NCBI RefSeq assembly: GCF_025146565.1
Contig: NZ_CP102258.1
Span: 806,001 to 870,000, forward strand
Direction: 5' to 3'
DNA length: 64,000 nucleotides
Origin: Bacteroides eggerthii
Lineage (GTDB): Bacteria; Bacteroidota; Bacteroidia; Bacteroidales; Bacteroidaceae
The notes below the pieces were generated by a model, which worked only from the letters and a program-made list of their open reading frames with translations, had not been told where the DNA came from and made no database searches. Each line of letters starts with the position of its first letter. Position 1 is the first letter of the stretch. Shown here piece after piece: positions 32,598 through 42,735 of the stretch. Position numbers and translations under genes: made by a program.

Positions 32598-33407
32598 TCA
32601 GAGTTTGTATAAGCCTTTTTTAGGAACGTCCAATTCCGGATTGCCTTTGTAACCGATGTCGCCGCTTCCGCTGGTGCGTGCTTTCAGAAAGTCGGTAGCA
32701 TGGCATTTGATGTCACCCGACCCTGACACGCTTGCCGATACGCGCTCAGCCTGCAGGTCGGAAGCAAACAGGTCGCCTGAACCTGCTATACGATAACTGG
32801 CTTCCCGGGTCTTTCCCGTCAGTATTGCCGTACCCGATCCTGCTATGGATACTTCGGTGTTGGTGGCTGATATGTTGTTGAGTTTCAAATCTCCGGATCC
32901 TGCTATGGATGTTTTGAGCTTGGTGCAAGTGATGTTGCTGCCCTGTATGTCACCGGATCCGGCAATGGATACTTTAAGATGATCTGTCTTCAGCCCGTTT
33001 GCCAATTCTATGTTTCCGGCTCCGGCAATGGAGATGCTATTGAGCGTTTCGGAGGAGATGCGGATTTCCAGTTTGTTGAAAGATACATTGACACCTTTCT
33101 TGAACCGGATGTTCAGGGTGTTGTTGGCTACATTGATGTCTAATAGGTCTACGATATTGTCGGATGTGTATACCTCTACTTCGGGTTTGCCTGCCTTTTG
33201 GGTGTAAATGACATCGGGACTGCCTGCCAGATTCAGCCCGGTGAAGTTATCTACTTTGATGTTTTTGGTTACATAGTTCTTGCTTGCTTTGACAGTCTTA
33301 CCGCCGAAAGCTCCTGTGTGCTCTGTGTGGCGGTACTGAGAACAAGCGGTAGTGCTGAATACCAAGAGGATGGCTGAAACGAATGTTGTTAAATTTTTCA
33401 TACTCAT
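32598..33407 (-). CDS. Head-GIN domain lipoprotein (DUF2807)
   Basis: A 269-residue exported protein with a signal peptide ending near FSTTACSQ (probable lipidated Cys). The rest is a right-handed beta-helix-like DUF2807 region made of repeats of the type SIAGSGDI/SIAGSGTA at about 20-residue intervals, from roughly residue 125 to 245. Such proteins are called putative auto-transporter adhesins, but the function is unproven. It converges on the sigma/anti-sigma pair. Confidence 0.88.
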   Translation of the reverse strand: MSMKNLTTFVSAILLVFSTTACSQYRHTEHTGAFGGKTVKASKNYVTKNIKVDNFTGLNLAGSPDVIYTQKAGKPEVEVYTSDNIVDLLDINVANNTLNIRFKKGVNVSFNKLEIRISSETLNSISIAGAGNIELANGLKTDHLKVSIAGSGDIQGSNITCTKLKTSIAGSGDLKLNNISATNTEVSIAGSGTAILTGKTREASYRIAGSGDLFASDLQAERVSASVSGSGDIKCHATDFLKARTSGSGDIGYKGNPELDVPKKGLYKL

Positions 33408-33664
33408 TTATTTTAAGTTCTTTTGTTTGTTAGACGCTATCTTTTTCCGGAAAGTTGCAGTTCTTATGGCTTTTTATCGGAAACATTTGGTTACGGACTT
33501 TTATCCAAAATTCGTGCCATAGTTGTAAGTCCTTGTTTATTAGTGTGTAATAGGCTAATCGAAGTGTCCGCTTTTGAACATCTTGTTCGTTTTTGATAAA
33601 CAACCGTTTGCTTTTTCGGACGATTCTTCGTTCTTTTGCCTGTATTTCTATTAGAAAAGAGCAG
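33408..33664. other. Intergenic region between the head-GIN gene and the metallopeptidase gene
   Basis: 257 bp between divergent starts. I see no convincing TAnnTTTG box, hairpin or small gene. An open frame runs back from the metallopeptidase to a TTG at 33593. Confidence 0.35.
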
Positions 33665-34369
33665 ATGATGACGGAATGTATTTTGGAGGATGAAGAGTTG
33701 GGGCGCTTACTGGTGCGGGTAAATATACGTGCGCGGCGTTTAACTTTCCGTACGCGGGAGGATGCCGTCTATGTGACTGTTCCGCCGGGTACAACGGTTG
33801 CAGAAGTAAGAAATGCCGTAGAGCAATTGCGTCCCCGGCTGAGGGTGGCGCAACAGAAGCAAAGTCGTCCGTTGATTGATTTGAACTATCGGATTGATAC
33901 GGAATTCTTTAAACTGAGTTTGGTTAGTGGAGAACGCGACCGTTTCCTTTCACGTTCGGAATTGGGAGAGATGCAGATTATCTGCCCGCCGCATGCGGAC
34001 TTTTCGAATAAAGAGTTGCAAGCCTGGTTGCGGAAAGTGATTGAAGAAGCCTTGCGTCGTAATGCCAAGATTATTCTTCCTCCCCGGCTTTATGCACTCT
34101 CGCTTCAACACAACCTTTCTTATAAGAGCGTAAAAATAAATTCCAGTAGCGGACGTTGGGGGAGTTGCTCGGCTCGTGGAAATATCAACCTGTCCTATTT
34201 TCTTGTTTTATTGCCCGGACACTTGATTGACTATGTGCTGCTCCACGAATTGGCGCATACTCGTGAAATGAATCATGGTGAACATTTCTGGGAATTGCTC
34301 GATAGCATGACGGGCAATAAGGCACAGGATTTTCGTAAAGAATTGAGAAAGTATAAAACTGACTTTTAA
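33665..34369 (+). CDS. YgjP-like zinc metallopeptidase (M48/SprT-related)
   Basis: A 234-residue protein of the DUF45/YgjP group. The zinc site is VLLHELAHTREMNHGEHFW (HELAH, third ligand His in NHGEHF), and SSSGRWGSCSARGNINLSY just before is the family signature. No signal peptide is seen, so it is cytoplasmic. The start is uncertain: ATG 33665 or 33668 fits the domain, while the frame remains open to a TTG at 33593. It converges on the next gene 9 bp away. Confidence 0.85.
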   Translation: MMTECILEDEELGRLLVRVNIRARRLTFRTREDAVYVTVPPGTTVAEVRNAVEQLRPRLRVAQQKQSRPLIDLNYRIDTEFFKLSLVSGERDRFLSRSELGEMQIICPPHADFSNKELQAWLRKVIEEALRRNAKIILPPRLYALSLQHNLSYKSVKINSSSGRWGSCSARGNINLSYFLVLLPGHLIDYVLLHELAHTREMNHGEHFWELLDSMTGNKAQDFRKELRKYKTDF

Positions 34370-34378
34370 TGCGTGGCT

Positions 34379-34780
34379 TTAGTCTTCTTGCGCCAATAGT
34401 TTCACTTCATCATCCTCTTTTTCAAAACGGTAATTTCCACCTTTCTCGCTCAATTCGAATAAGGAAAGTTTGTCGGTTGCTTGGTCCACTATCATCAAAG
34501 CGCTTTGCTCGGCAAACCGTTTCACCTCAAAGGTAAAAGGTTCTTTGTTTATGCGTTGGTCGATTAGGACACTGTCGTTGAGAAGAACGGATATGGAATC
34601 ACCGGTAAACCCTTTCACTAAAGTGATGTTGTAGGTCTCGGCAAAGTAGCGTTCGCCTTCTTTGCGTTGCTGCAGGCGCATGCTCATATAGACAAAGATA
34701 ACGACAACGAATATTACGGCAAACGCAAGGATGCCGTTGCCTATCATAAACTGTTTATTGGTGTTCAGGTGATGTGCCAT
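34379..34780 (-). CDS. Small membrane-anchored protein of unknown function
   Basis: A 133-residue protein with one N-terminal membrane helix (residues about 12-34, IGNGILAFAVIFVVVIFVYM) followed by a basic stretch and a soluble, probably periplasmic, beta-rich domain. The domain contains GFTGDSISVLLNDSVLIDQ, suggesting a carboxypeptidase-regulatory-like or Ig-like fold, but I do not recognise a family. ATG 34780 is used because MAHHLNTNKQ fits a cytoplasmic leader. Confidence 0.65.
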   Translation of the reverse strand: MAHHLNTNKQFMIGNGILAFAVIFVVVIFVYMSMRLQQRKEGERYFAETYNITLVKGFTGDSISVLLNDSVLIDQRINKEPFTFEVKRFAEQSALMIVDQATDKLSLFELSEKGGNYRFEKEDDEVKLLAQED

Positions 34781-34879
34781 GATGATCAAGTTTAAAGAAC
34801 CATGCAAATGTAGCGATTAATTTTAAATGAAGGAACATTTCGGACCGTAGTGCTAAATATTCTTTTTTTCTCCTATTAT

Positions 34880-34910
34880 TTTGTAGTCGAACAGATTATT
34901 TATATCTTTG
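34880..34910 (+). promoter_or_regulatory. Promoter of rimP-nusA-infB
   Basis: TTTG (34880-34883), 19-bp spacer, TATCTTTG (34903-34910): an exact match to both Bacteroides promoter elements. Transcription should begin near 34917, about 60 nt before rimP. Confidence 0.8.
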
Positions 34911-34931
34911 CACCCGAAACGGATGAAAGGT

Positions 34932-34958
34932 GGAGGGGCGATTGAGCTCCTCTTTTTT
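34932..34958 (+). terminator. Leader terminator/attenuator upstream of rimP
   Basis: GAGGGG (34933-34938) pairs with CTCCTC (34947-34952) around an 8-nt loop and is followed at once by TTTTTT (34953-34958). It lies after the operon promoter and 18 nt before the rimP ATG, so it is in the 5' leader and not at the end of a gene. Early termination here could set operon expression. Confidence 0.6.
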
Positions 34959-34976
34959 GTTCTTAATGGTTAATCT

Positions 34977-35444
34977 ATGATAGAAAAAAAAACTGTTTGT
35001 CAAATTGTAGATGAGTGGCTGGAAGATAAAGATTACTTCCTGGTGGAAGTTATAATCAGCCCGGATGACAAGATTGTGGTGGAGATAGACCACAAAGAAG
35101 GTGTTTGGATTGAGGATTGTGTAGAGCTGAGCCGCTACATAGAGTCCCGGCTGAATCGTGAGGATGAGGATTACGAACTGGAAGTCGGCTCTGCCGGTAT
35201 CGGACAGCCGTTTAAAGTGTTGCAACAGTATGTCAACCACATCGGCAAAGAGGTGGAGGTGCTGGCGAAAGACGGCCGTAAGCATTGCGGCATCTTGAAA
35301 GGCGCTGACGAGCAGCAGTTCACCGTCACCGTTCAAAAGAAAGTGAAAGAAGAGGGTGCCAAACGTCCTAAAATGGTGGATGAAGACCTGACCTTTACAT
35401 ACGAAGAGATAAAATATACTAAATACTTAATTAGTTTTAAATAA
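34977..35444 (+). CDS. rimP: Ribosome maturation factor RimP
   Basis: Assists 30S subunit maturation. The 155-residue protein has the N-terminal domain with VEVIISPDDKIVVEIDHKEG and YELEVGSAGIGQPF (family SPG-type motif modified to SAGIGQP), then a C-terminal Sm-like domain. First gene of rimP-nusA-infB, 4 bp before nusA. Confidence 0.93.
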   Translation: MIEKKTVCQIVDEWLEDKDYFLVEVIISPDDKIVVEIDHKEGVWIEDCVELSRYIESRLNREDEDYELEVGSAGIGQPFKVLQQYVNHIGKEVEVLAKDGRKHCGILKGADEQQFTVTVQKKVKEEGAKRPKMVDEDLTFTYEEIKYTKYLISFK

Positions 35445-35448
35445 GACT

Positions 35449-36717
35449 ATGGCCAAGAAAGAAGAAACTATCAGCTTGATAGATACCTTTTCGGAATTTA
35501 AAGAACTGAAGAATATTGATAGAACCACCATGGTGAGCGTACTCGAAGAGTCGTTCCGCAGTGTGATTGCAAAGATGTTCGGTACTGATGAGAATTACGA
35601 CGTAATCGTGAACCCGGATAAGGGTGACTTCGAAATATGGCGTAATCGTGAAGTAGTGGCAGATAAAGACCTTGAAAATCCGAACTTGCAGATTTCTTTG
35701 AGCGAAGCCCAAAAAATTGATGCTTCGTATGAAGTGGGAGAGGAAGTGACGGACGAAGTGAACTTTGCGAAGTTTGGCCGTCGTGCTATCCTGAACCTGC
35801 GCCAGACTTTGGCTTCCAAGATCTTGGAATTGGAAAAAGACAGTATTTATAATAAATATATTGATAAGGTAGGTACCATTATCAATGCAGAGGTTTACCA
35901 GATTTGGAAAAAGGAGATGTTGCTCCTCGATGATGAAGGCAATGAATTGCTGTTGCCCAAAACCGAACAGATACCGAGCGACTTCTACCGTAAAGGAGAA
36001 ACAGCCCGCGCTGTGGTGGCTCGTGTTGACAACAAGAACAATAATCCGAAGATTATCTTGAGTCGTACGTCGCCCGTTTTCCTGCAACGTCTGTTTGAAA
36101 TGGAAGTACCTGAAATTAATGACGGACTGATTACTATCAAGAAGATTGCCCGTATTCCCGGTGAACGCGCTAAAATTGCCGTAGAGTCATATGATGATCG
36201 TATTGACCCGGTGGGTGCTTGTGTCGGTGTAAAAGGCAGCCGTATTCATGGTATTGTCCGCGAACTTCGCAACGAAAATATTGACGTTATCAACTATACG
36301 TCGAATATCCAGTTGTTTATACAGCGTGCACTTAGCCCTGCTAAAATATCTTCTATTCGTCTGAACGAGGAGGAACACAAAGCAGAGGTTTTCTTGAAAC
36401 CGGAGGAGGTATCGCTGGCTATCGGTAAAGGCGGCTTGAACATCAAGCTGGCCAGTATGTTGACTGAGTACACTATTGACGTATTCCGCGAGTTGGATGA
36501 GGCGGTAGAAGATGAGGATATCTACTTGGATGAATTCCGCGATGAGATTGACGGCTGGGTAATCGATGCTATTAAGGCTATCGGCATTGATACTGCCAAG
36601 GCTGTGTTGAATGCTCCGCGCGAGATGTTGATTGAAAAAACTGATTTGGAAGAGGAAACGGTGGACGAAGTATTACGCATTTTGAAATCGGAGTTTGAAG
36701 AAGAAGAAAATCACTAA
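35449..36717 (+). CDS. nusA: Transcription termination/antitermination factor NusA
   Basis: Binds RNA polymerase and modulates pausing, termination and antitermination. The 422-residue protein has the N-terminal polymerase-binding domain, an S1 domain (about 135-200, KGETARAVVARV), and two KH domains (DPVGACVGVKGSRIHGIVRE and LAIGKGGLNIKLAS). It lacks the long acidic C-terminal repeats of E. coli NusA. Because NusA acts on terminators, the leader hairpin upstream of this operon is a candidate autoregulatory target. Confidence 0.97.
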   Translation: MAKKEETISLIDTFSEFKELKNIDRTTMVSVLEESFRSVIAKMFGTDENYDVIVNPDKGDFEIWRNREVVADKDLENPNLQISLSEAQKIDASYEVGEEVTDEVNFAKFGRRAILNLRQTLASKILELEKDSIYNKYIDKVGTIINAEVYQIWKKEMLLLDDEGNELLLPKTEQIPSDFYRKGETARAVVARVDNKNNNPKIILSRTSPVFLQRLFEMEVPEINDGLITIKKIARIPGERAKIAVESYDDRIDPVGACVGVKGSRIHGIVRELRNENIDVINYTSNIQLFIQRALSPAKISSIRLNEEEHKAEVFLKPEEVSLAIGKGGLNIKLASMLTEYTIDVFRELDEAVEDEDIYLDEFRDEIDGWVIDAIKAIGIDTAKAVLNAPREMLIEKTDLEEETVDEVLRILKSEFEEEENH

Positions 36718-36761
36718 TCACTAACTACCACTTCTTTCTCCATTATTCATTAAATTAAAGT

Positions 36762-39722
36762 ATGACGATAAGGTTAAATAAAGTAACAAGAGATTTAAAT
36801 GTAGGAATCACGACGGTAGTTGAGTTCTTGCAAAAGAAGGGACATGCCATTGAAGCAAATCCCAACACGAAAATTACCGATGAGCAGTATGACTTACTCG
36901 TGAAAGAGTTTAGTACAGATAAGGATCTTAAACTGAAAACAGAGCGTTTCATTCAGGAACGCCAGAGTAAGGATCGTAACAAGGCATCAGTGTCTATTGA
37001 CGGCTATGACAAGGAAACACAGGAAAAACCGAAAGCCGAAGAGGTGGTGAAGACTGTGGTTCCCGAAGATGTACGTCCGAAGTTTAAGCCTGTCGGCAAA
37101 ATTGATTTGGATAAACTGAATCGCAAACATACGGTGGAAAAAGAGAAAGAAGTAGAACCGGAAAAACCGGTAGTTGAGGAAATAAAGGCTGAAGAGCCTG
37201 CACCGGTTGTGGAGGCCCCGAAGCCGGAACCTGTTTCCGCTCCCGAACCTCAACCCGAACCAACACCTGCTCCGGTTGTGGAGCCGGCTCCTGTTGTGGA
37301 AGAAGAGCCTGTGCCTGTCATTGCCGAACCTGTATCAGCACCTAAGGAAGAACCGGTTCCTGTTGAGACTGAGGAGGTGGTTTCGGAAGACAAAGAAGAG
37401 ATATTTAAAATACACCAGCCGGAGTTTGTATCGAAGATTAATGTCATCGGACAAATAGACCTCGCTGCGCTGAACCAGTCTACACGTCCGAAGAAGAAAT
37501 CGAAAGAGGAAAAGCGGAAGGAACGTGAAGAAAAGGAGAAACAGCGTCAGGATCAGAAGAAGCTGATGAAAGAGGCCATTATCAAAGAGATCCGTCGTGA
37601 TGATAATAAGACAAAAGATTCGAAGGACGGCAATGATGCCAATGCCAAGAAGAAACGCGTCCGTATCAACAAGGAAAAAGTGGACATCAACAATGCGTCC
37701 AATTTCCAGCGTGGCGGAAACGACCGCTCGAAAGGCGGAAGTCAGCAAGGTGGCAATAACCAGCAGTCCGGTAAGAATAAGAATAAAGACCGCTTCAAAA
37801 AGCCTGTTATCAAACAGGAGGTAAGTGAAGAGGATGTAGCAAAGCAGGTAAAGGAAACTTTGGCTCGCCTGACCTCCAAAGGTAAGAATAAGGGAGCGAA
37901 ATACCGTAAGGAAAAACGTGACATGGTGTCCAACCGTATGCAGGAGTTGGAAGACCAGGAAATGGCGGAAAGCAAAGTATTGAAGCTGACGGAATTCGTG
38001 ACAGCCAACGAGTTGGCAAGCATGATGGACGTTTCTGTTACGCAGGTCATCGCTACTTGTATGAGCATCGGTATGATGGTTTCCATTAACCAGCGTCTGG
38101 ATGCCGAGACAATCAATCTGGTGGCGGAAGAATTCGGCTTCAAAACAGAATATGTAAGTGCGGAAGTGGCACAGGCTATCGTAGAGGAAGAAGATGCCGA
38201 GGAGGATTTGGAACATCGCGCTCCGATCGTAACGGTAATGGGTCACGTAGACCATGGTAAGACTTCGTTGCTCGACTATATCCGTAAGGCAAATGTGATT
38301 GCCGGTGAAGCCGGTGGTATCACACAGCACATCGGTGCTTACCACGTAACGCTGGAAGACGGCCGCAAGATTACGTTCCTTGATACTCCGGGACATGAAG
38401 CGTTTACCGCTATGCGTGCTCGCGGTGCCAAAGCTACGGATATTGCTATCATCATTGTGGCTGCCGACGACAACGTGATGCCGCAGACTAAGGAAGCTAT
38501 CAATCATGCCATGGCTGCCGGTGTGCCCATTGTGTTTGCCATCAACAAGATTGATAAGCCGACTGCCAATCCGGATAAGATTAAAGAAGAACTGGCTGCC
38601 ATGAACTTCCTCGTTGAGGAATGGGGTGGCAAGTACCAGTCTCAGGATATTTCCGCTAAGAAGGGTATTGGTGTAAGTGATTTGATGGAAAAAGTATTGC
38701 TGGAGGCTGAAATGTTGGATTTGAAAGCAAATCCCAACCGTCGTGCCACCGGTTCTATCATTGAGTCCTCATTGGACAAAGGTCGTGGCTATGTGGCTAC
38801 GGTATTGGTGTCCAACGGTACATTGAAGATGGGTGACATTGTGCTTGCAGGTACAAGTTACGGTAAGGTGAAAGCCATGTTCAATGAACGCAACCAGCGC
38901 ATGAAAGAGGCGGGTCCTTCGGAACCGGCTTTGATTCTGGGCTTGAACGGTGCTCCCGCTGCCGGTGACACCTTCCATGTAATTGAAACTGAACAGGAAG
39001 CGCGTGAGATTGCCAACAAACGCGAACAGTTGCAGCGTGAGCAGGGTCTGCGTACACAGAAGATGCTGACGCTGGACGAAGTAGGCCGTCGTTTGGCATT
39101 GGGTGACTTCCACGAACTGAATATCATCGTGAAGGGTGACGTGGACGGTTCTGTCGAGGCGTTGAGCGACTCGTTGATCAAGCTGTCTACTGAACAGGTA
39201 CAGGTGAACGTTATCCACAAGGGCGTTGGTGCTATCTCCGAATCGGATGTGTCTTTGGCTGCCGCTTCGGATGCGATTATCGTTGGATTCCAGGTTCGTC
39301 CTTCGGGTGCTGCCGCTAAACTGGCAGAACAAGAAGGTGTGGATATCCGCAAGTACTCTGTCATCTATGATGCGATCGAAGAGGTGAAGGCTGCTATGGA
39401 AGGCATGTTGGCGCCGACTTTGAAGGAACAGGTTACGGCAACGATTGAAGTGCGTGAGGTGTTCAATATTACCAAAGTGGGTCTCGTGGCAGGTGCCATG
39501 GTGAAGACCGGAAAGGTGAAACGTAGTGACAAGGCACGTCTGATACGTGACGGCATCGTTATCTTCACAGGAAACATCAACGCCTTGAAACGCTTCAAGG
39601 ATGATGTGAAGGAAGTAGGTACTAACTTTGAATGCGGTATCAGCTTGACGAACTGCAACGATATCAAGATAGGGGATATCATAGAATCTTACGAAGAAGT
39701 AGAAGTAAAGCAAACCTTATAA
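36762..39722 (+). CDS. infB: Translation initiation factor IF-2
   Basis: GTPase that places initiator tRNA on the 30S subunit. The 986-residue protein has an IF2 N-terminal helical module ([20 protein letters not shown]), a long Pro/Glu/Val-rich linker (about 85-215), a Lys-rich charged segment (about 240-400), and the G domain with [16 protein letters not shown] and NKIDKP near 490-620. Domains II-IV follow. The low-complexity linker accounts for the large size. Third gene of the operon. Confidence 0.98.
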   Translation: MTIRLNKVTRDLNVGITTVVEFLQKKGHAIEANPNTKITDEQYDLLVKEFSTDKDLKLKTERFIQERQSKDRNKASVSIDGYDKETQEKPKAEEVVKTVVPEDVRPKFKPVGKIDLDKLNRKHTVEKEKEVEPEKPVVEEIKAEEPAPVVEAPKPEPVSAPEPQPEPTPAPVVEPAPVVEEEPVPVIAEPVSAPKEEPVPVETEEVVSEDKEEIFKIHQPEFVSKINVIGQIDLAALNQSTRPKKKSKEEKRKEREEKEKQRQDQKKLMKEAIIKEIRRDDNKTKDSKDGNDANAKKKRVRINKEKVDINNASNFQRGGNDRSKGGSQQGGNNQQSGKNKNKDRFKKPVIKQEVSEEDVAKQVKETLARLTSKGKNKGAKYRKEKRDMVSNRMQELEDQEMAESKVLKLTEFVTANELASMMDVSVTQVIATCMSIGMMVSINQRLDAETINLVAEEFGFKTEYVSAEVAQAIVEEEDAEEDLEHRAPIVTVMGHVDHGKTSLLDYIRKANVIAGEAGGITQHIGAYHVTLEDGRKITFLDTPGHEAFTAMRARGAKATDIAIIIVAADDNVMPQTKEAINHAMAAGVPIVFAINKIDKPTANPDKIKEELAAMNFLVEEWGGKYQSQDISAKKGIGVSDLMEKVLLEAEMLDLKANPNRRATGSIIESSLDKGRGYVATVLVSNGTLKMGDIVLAGTSYGKVKAMFNERNQRMKEAGPSEPALILGLNGAPAAGDTFHVIETEQEAREIANKREQLQREQGLRTQKMLTLDEVGRRLALGDFHELNIIVKGDVDGSVEALSDSLIKLSTEQVQVNVIHKGVGAISESDVSLAAASDAIIVGFQVRPSGAAAKLAEQEGVDIRKYSVIYDAIEEVKAAMEGMLAPTLKEQVTATIEVREVFNITKVGLVAGAMVKTGKVKRSDKARLIRDGIVIFTGNINALKRFKDDVKEVGTNFECGISLTNCNDIKIGDIIESYEEVEVKQTL

Positions 39723-39772
39723 GAAAAGATAAGGCGATAGCGTGATAAAGTAATAACGTGATAGCATGTGCC

Positions 39773-39821
39773 AATGTGCCAATTGCCCTGCGGCATCTCT
39801 TGCGCAGTCAATTGGCACATT
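39773..39821 (+). terminator. Hairpin terminator after infB
   Basis: AATGTGCCAATTG (39773-39785) and CAATTGGCACATT (39809-39821) form a perfect 13-bp stem, with an inner CTGCG/CGCAG stem. It lies 50 nt after infB and before cvpA, and the tract following is only weakly T-rich. Confidence 0.65.
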
Positions 39822-39879
39822 GTTGTATAGTCACTTTTATTAATTTATAACCTTGTCACTTTATTATCCTTTTTTAATT

Positions 39880-40386
39880 ATGGCAACCATAGATATAGTC
39901 ATATTAGTCGTGATTGGTGCAGGGGCGGTCGTTGGTTTCATGAAGGGGTTTGTGAAGCAACTGGCTGCTTTGTTGGGACTGATTGTCGGTCTGCTGGCGG
40001 CAAAAGCACTGTATGCTTCTGTTGCCGAGAAAGTGTTTTCCAAAGTAACCGACTCAATGACAGTGGCACAGGTGTTGGCGTTTATAGCTATTTGGATAGC
40101 TGTGCCGTTGGCTTTTGCCCTGATAGCCTCTTTGCTGACAAAGGCAATGGAGGCGGTTTCGCTCGGCTGGCTGAACCGTTGGTTAGGTTCCGGGTTGGGA
40201 GCGTTAAAGTCTCTTTTGCTGGTAAGCCTGCTAATCGGTGTTATTGAATTTATCGATGAGGACAATACGCTGCTGGATCAAACAAAAAAGGAAGAATCGG
40301 TGTTATATTATCCTATGAAATCGTTTGCCGGGATATTCTTTCCCGCAGCTAAGCATGTTACAGAACAATATATATTGAATGAATAA
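39880..40386 (+). CDS. CvpA family membrane protein
   Basis: A 168-residue inner-membrane protein with about four hydrophobic segments ([69 protein letters not shown]), matching the CvpA/colicin V production family. The function is unknown. It overlaps sufB by 1 bp (TAATG), so it is translated with the Suf operon. ATG 39880 gives a family-like N-terminus. Confidence 0.85.
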   Translation: MATIDIVILVVIGAGAVVGFMKGFVKQLAALLGLIVGLLAAKALYASVAEKVFSKVTDSMTVAQVLAFIAIWIAVPLAFALIASLLTKAMEAVSLGWLNRWLGSGLGALKSLLLVSLLIGVIEFIDEDNTLLDQTKKEESVLYYPMKSFAGIFFPAAKHVTEQYILNE

Positions 40387-41840
40387 TGCAACAAGAAGAA
40401 CCCAATAAATATGTAAAGGAACTCACTCAGGAGAAGTACAAGTACGGTTTCACCACCGACGTGCACACAGACATCATTGAGCGCGGCTTGAATGAGGATG
40501 TGGTACGGCTGATTTCCCGGAAGAAGGAAGAACCTGAATGGTTGTTAGAGTTCCGTTTGAAAGCGTACCGTCATTGGCTGACGCTGGAGATGCCTACATG
40601 GGCGCATCTCCGTATTCCTGAAATAGATTATCAGGCCATTTCATATTATGCCGACCCTACCAAGAAAAAGGACGGTCCGAAGAGTATGGACGAGGTGGAT
40701 CCGGAGTTGGTCAAGACCTTCAATAAGCTGGGTATCCCTTTGGAAGAACAGATGGCGTTGAGTGGTATGGCGGTGGATGCCGTAATGGACTCCGTATCCG
40801 TAAAGACTACTTTCAAGGAGACGTTGATGGAGAAGGGAATCATCTTTTGTTCCTTCAGCGAGGCTGTACGTGAGCATTCCGATTTGGTTCAGAAATATTT
40901 GGGTTCGGTAGTGGGTTATCGTGATAATTTCTTTGCGGCACTGAACTCTGCGGTATTTTCCGACGGCTCTTTCGTCTATATTCCGAAGGGAGTGCGTTGT
41001 CCAATGGAGCTGTCCACTTATTTCCGGATTAATGCCCGCAACACCGGACAGTTTGAAAGAACTTTGATTGTGGCGGATGATGATTCGTATGTTTCCTATC
41101 TGGAGGGGTGTACGGCGCCGATGCGTGACGAAAACCAATTGCATGCCGCTATTGTGGAGATTGTAGTGCATGACCGCGCTGAGGTGAAGTATAGCACTGT
41201 TCAGAATTGGTATCCGGGTGATGCCGAAGGTAAAGGCGGAGTTTATAACTTTGTGACGAAGCGGGGCCACTGCAAGGGAATAAACAGTAAACTGTCTTGG
41301 ACGCAGGTGGAAACAGGTTCGGCCATTACTTGGAAGTATCCGTCCTGTATTCTTTCCGGTGATAATTCTACGGCAGAGTTTTACAGTGTGGCGGTCACTA
41401 ATAACTATCAGCAGGCAGATACCGGTACGAAGATGATTCATCTCGGAAAGAACACCCGGAGCACTATCGTCAGCAAAGGCATCTCAGCCGGACGGAGTGA
41501 AAACTCCTACCGAGGGCTGGTACGTGTTGCCCAGAGAGCGGATAATGCCCGTAATTACAGTCAGTGCGACTCATTGTTGCTGGGCGACAAATGCGGTGCG
41601 CACACCTTCCCTTACATGGACATCCATAACGAGACAGCCATTGTGGAGCATGAAGCAACTACCAGCAAGATTAGCGAAGACCAGATATTCTATTGCAACC
41701 AGCGTGGAATTTCTACGGAAGATGCTATCGGGCTGATTGTGAATGGTTATGCAAAGGAAGTTCTGAACAAACTGCCAATGGAGTTTGCTGTGGAAGCTCA
41801 GAAGTTGCTGGCTATTTCGCTGGAAGGAAGCGTGGGATAA
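40386..41840 (+). CDS. sufB: Fe-S cluster assembly protein SufB
   Basis: Scaffold subunit of the SufBC2D complex. The 484-residue protein shows the C-terminal beta-helix core with [33 protein letters not shown] and [11 protein letters not shown] stretches. The order cvpA-sufB-sufC-sufD-sufS is tight except for a repeat-filled gap before sufC. Confidence 0.97.
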   Translation: MQQEEPNKYVKELTQEKYKYGFTTDVHTDIIERGLNEDVVRLISRKKEEPEWLLEFRLKAYRHWLTLEMPTWAHLRIPEIDYQAISYYADPTKKKDGPKSMDEVDPELVKTFNKLGIPLEEQMALSGMAVDAVMDSVSVKTTFKETLMEKGIIFCSFSEAVREHSDLVQKYLGSVVGYRDNFFAALNSAVFSDGSFVYIPKGVRCPMELSTYFRINARNTGQFERTLIVADDDSYVSYLEGCTAPMRDENQLHAAIVEIVVHDRAEVKYSTVQNWYPGDAEGKGGVYNFVTKRGHCKGINSKLSWTQVETGSAITWKYPSCILSGDNSTAEFYSVAVTNNYQQADTGTKMIHLGKNTRSTIVSKGISAGRSENSYRGLVRVAQRADNARNYSQCDSLLLGDKCGAHTFPYMDIHNETAIVEHEATTSKISEDQIFYCNQRGISTEDAIGLIVNGYAKEVLNKLPMEFAVEAQKLLAISLEGSVG

Positions 41841-41842
41841 AA

Positions 41843-41946
41843 ATGAAGAGTTAAGAATGAAGAATGAAGAATTAAAATAGAACAATGAAGAGTTAGGAAT
41901 GAAGATGCTTATGAGATTCTTCATTCTTAATTCTTCATTCTTAATT
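41843..41946. repeat. AT-rich GAAGAATGAAGAATTA-type repeat between sufB and sufC
   Basis: Left half: several near-copies of AAGAATGAAGAATTAA (from 41851). Right half: their inverse, TTCTTCATTCTTAATTCTTC (from 41917). The whole can fold as a long imperfect stem. It may be a dispersed intergenic element, and it sits inside the operon between two cotranscribed genes. Confidence 0.7.
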
Positions 41947-41955
41947 TTGAAGATT

Positions 41956-42711
41956 ATGTTAGAGATAAAAGACCTGCATGCCAGCATCAATGGCAAAGAA
42001 ATACTAAAAGGCATTGACCTTACTATCCGCGACGGTGAGGTACATGCCCTGATGGGACAGAATGGAGCCGGAAAAAGTACGCTGAGCAATGTACTGGTGG
42101 GGCATCCTGCATACGAGGTAACGCGTGGCACCATAACTTTTAATGGTAAGGATCTGCTGGCTATGAGTCCTGAGGATCGCGCTCACGAGGGTATTTTCCT
42201 TTCATTTCAGACACCGGTGGAGATACCGGGCGTCTCTATGGTGAACTTTATGCGTGCTGCTGTCAACGAACAGCGCAAGTATCGCCATTTGCCAGCACTC
42301 TCTGCCAGTGAATTCTTGAAGTTGATGCGCGAGAAGCGTGCTATCGTAGAACTGGATAACAAACTTGCCAATCGCAGCGTGAATGAAGGTTTCAGTGGTG
42401 GTGAAAAGAAGCGTAATGAAATCTTTCAGATGGCTATGCTGGAACCTACTTTTGCCATTCTCGACGAAACGGATTCCGGTCTTGATGTGGACGCTTTGCG
42501 TATTGTTGCTGACGGTTTCAATAAGCTGAAGACGCCTCAGACCAGTGCAATGGTGATCACCCACTATCAGCGTCTGCTGGACTATTTGAAACCGGATACT
42601 GTCCATGTGTTGCTTGGCGGACGCATCGTGAAGACCGGTGGCCCTGAATTGGCAAAAGAGATTGAAGCGCGTGGCTTCGATTGGATTAAGAAAGAAGCGA
42701 GTGAATTATAA
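41956..42711 (+). CDS. sufC: Fe-S cluster assembly ATPase SufC
   Basis: A 251-residue ABC-type ATPase of SufBC2D. Walker A is GQNGAGKSTLSN, signature is FSGGEKKRNEI, and Walker B is FAILDETDSGLD, all SufC-specific in form. The ATG at 41956 follows the repeat, and the longer frame from 41899 would translate repeat sequence. Confidence 0.97.
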   Translation: MLEIKDLHASINGKEILKGIDLTIRDGEVHALMGQNGAGKSTLSNVLVGHPAYEVTRGTITFNGKDLLAMSPEDRAHEGIFLSFQTPVEIPGVSMVNFMRAAVNEQRKYRHLPALSASEFLKLMREKRAIVELDNKLANRSVNEGFSGGEKKRNEIFQMAMLEPTFAILDETDSGLDVDALRIVADGFNKLKTPQTSAMVITHYQRLLDYLKPDTVHVLLGGRIVKTGGPELAKEIEARGFDWIKKEASEL

Positions 42712-42735
42712 ATTCAAAACTCATAATTAGATAAC

